34,185 nucleotides of DNA. Origin: Alphaproteobacteria bacterium (GTDB lineage: Bacteria > Pseudomonadota > Alphaproteobacteria > UBA828). How positions within the stretch are numbered: position 1 is the stretch's first letter; every line of letters starts with the position of its first letter. Positions 33,859 to 34,185 of the stretch are shown here, in pieces. The position numbers and the translations under genes were made by a program. The stretch covers positions 1-34,185 of the forward strand of contig JAJDXK010000032.1 of assembly GCA_022823305.1 (NCBI GenBank). Direction: 5' to 3'. The notes below the pieces were generated by a model. The model was not told the DNA's origin and did no database searches. It saw only the letters and a list, made by a program, of their open reading frames with translations.

Positions 33859-34185
33859 TGACGCTTCCTCCGCTTCCTCGCGGCCTCCGATCCGGCCGCC
33901 CCGGTCCGATCCCCGTATAGGCCCTTTCGCCTGCCGGGAACAACCGCGATCGTGCGCGGGTACCTCGTATCCATCCGGGGTAGGCCGCCTGTTCGGGCGG
34001 CACGCTCTTTGGCAGGCCGAGAGATCGGGAAGTGGGTGCTTCGCAAGTGTCCATGTGTGGACGCCCCCGTTGATGCAAGCAGTTTCTTTGACAGTTCAGC
34101 CATGCGGTCAGGTGCAGTCATGTGTCCGGCCTGTTTGTGCGGCCTTCCACATGCCGCTGGCCCGTATGGAGATACTCGAATCGGG
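33859..34185. other. 327-base region at the right edge without a supported gene
   Basis: No frame shows family-like sequence. The region contains an inverted repeat GTCCA-TGTG-TGGAC (34049-34062) and a GC hairpin at 33984-34001. It is slightly less GC-rich than the rest. An open frame begins at 34120 (MCPACLCG on the plus strand) and reaches the window edge, too short to judge. Confidence 0.5.
33984..34009 (+). terminator. Weak hairpin with short T-run (possible terminator)
   Basis: GCCGCC (33984-33989) and GGCGGC (33996-34001) form a six-base stem with a TGTTCG loop, followed by ACGCTCTTT. The stem is short and the T-run is only three bases, so function is uncertain. Confidence 0.25.

Noticed and set aside
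33855-34121. 88-codon minus-strand frame upstream of the SnoaL-like gene
   Set aside because: It covers the SnoaL-like promoter and ribosome site, is Arg/Thr-rich without motifs and its bias does not match neighbouring genes.

Overview
The window is very GC-rich (roughly 70% by eye) and densely coded, with many ATGA/GTGA stop-start overlaps and strong codon bias that opens long shadow frames opposite the real genes. The gene set is B12-dependent class II ribonucleotide reductase, glutamate synthase GltDB, a short RNase D without HRDC domains, an NDUFA9-like accessory protein of complex I, an omega-amino acid:pyruvate aminotransferase and an Mrp antiporter. Together these point to a Gram-negative proteobacterium, most likely an alphaproteobacterium of a Rhodospirillales-like lineage. 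This assignment is inference from gene content, not a database match. No rRNA, tRNA, CRISPR array, insertion sequence or prophage was seen.

Layout. 1-3952 (minus): a group-2-type Mrp/Mnh cation:proton antiporter operon transcribed E-F-G-A(C-terminal part)-B-C-D and running off the left edge into another antiporter-like subunit. 4015-4497 (minus): flavin-binding PPOX-fold protein, divergent from purM (4683-5804). 5805-6391: non-coding stretch with two copies of a dispersed repeat. 6392-7009 (minus): RNase D. 7010-7316: GC-rich palindromic repeat element. 7317-8312: NDUFA9-like protein, convergent with uppP (8333-9172, minus). 9457-15410: gltD-gltB behind a recognisable promoter. 15450-18444: a tight cassette of PaaK-type CoA ligase, crotonase-fold enzyme and phytanoyl-CoA dioxygenase-like protein, possibly an extension of the gltDB transcript. 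18551-19888: class III aminotransferase. 20254-20613: small conserved Cys/His-containing protein. 20744-23585 (minus): homocysteine S-methyltransferase-like protein followed by an FAD oxidoreductase.

23660-26850 is the most interesting part. An isoprenylcysteine-methyltransferase-like membrane protein and a CpxP/Spy-like periplasmic protein have almost the same ~50-bp upstream block at the same distance from their start codons. The second block carries a perfect CpxR-type box (GTAAA-N5-GTAAA, minus strand) and the first a degenerate one. The CpxP-like gene is followed by an OmpR-family regulator and a histidine kinase. This reads as a self-regulated Cpx-like envelope-stress module that also controls a membrane methyltransferase.

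27213-30881: nrdJ, preceded by two similar imperfect palindromes 32 bp apart (NrdR-box-like) and followed by a strong intrinsic terminator. 31047-32763: a lipoprotein dienelactone-hydrolase-like enzyme and a HAD dehalogenase-like protein. 32858-33462: a ribbon-helix-helix antitoxin/Doc toxin pair with a near-consensus promoter overlapped by repeats. 33484-33858 (minus): a SnoaL/NTF2-fold protein. The last 327 bases hold no gene I can support.
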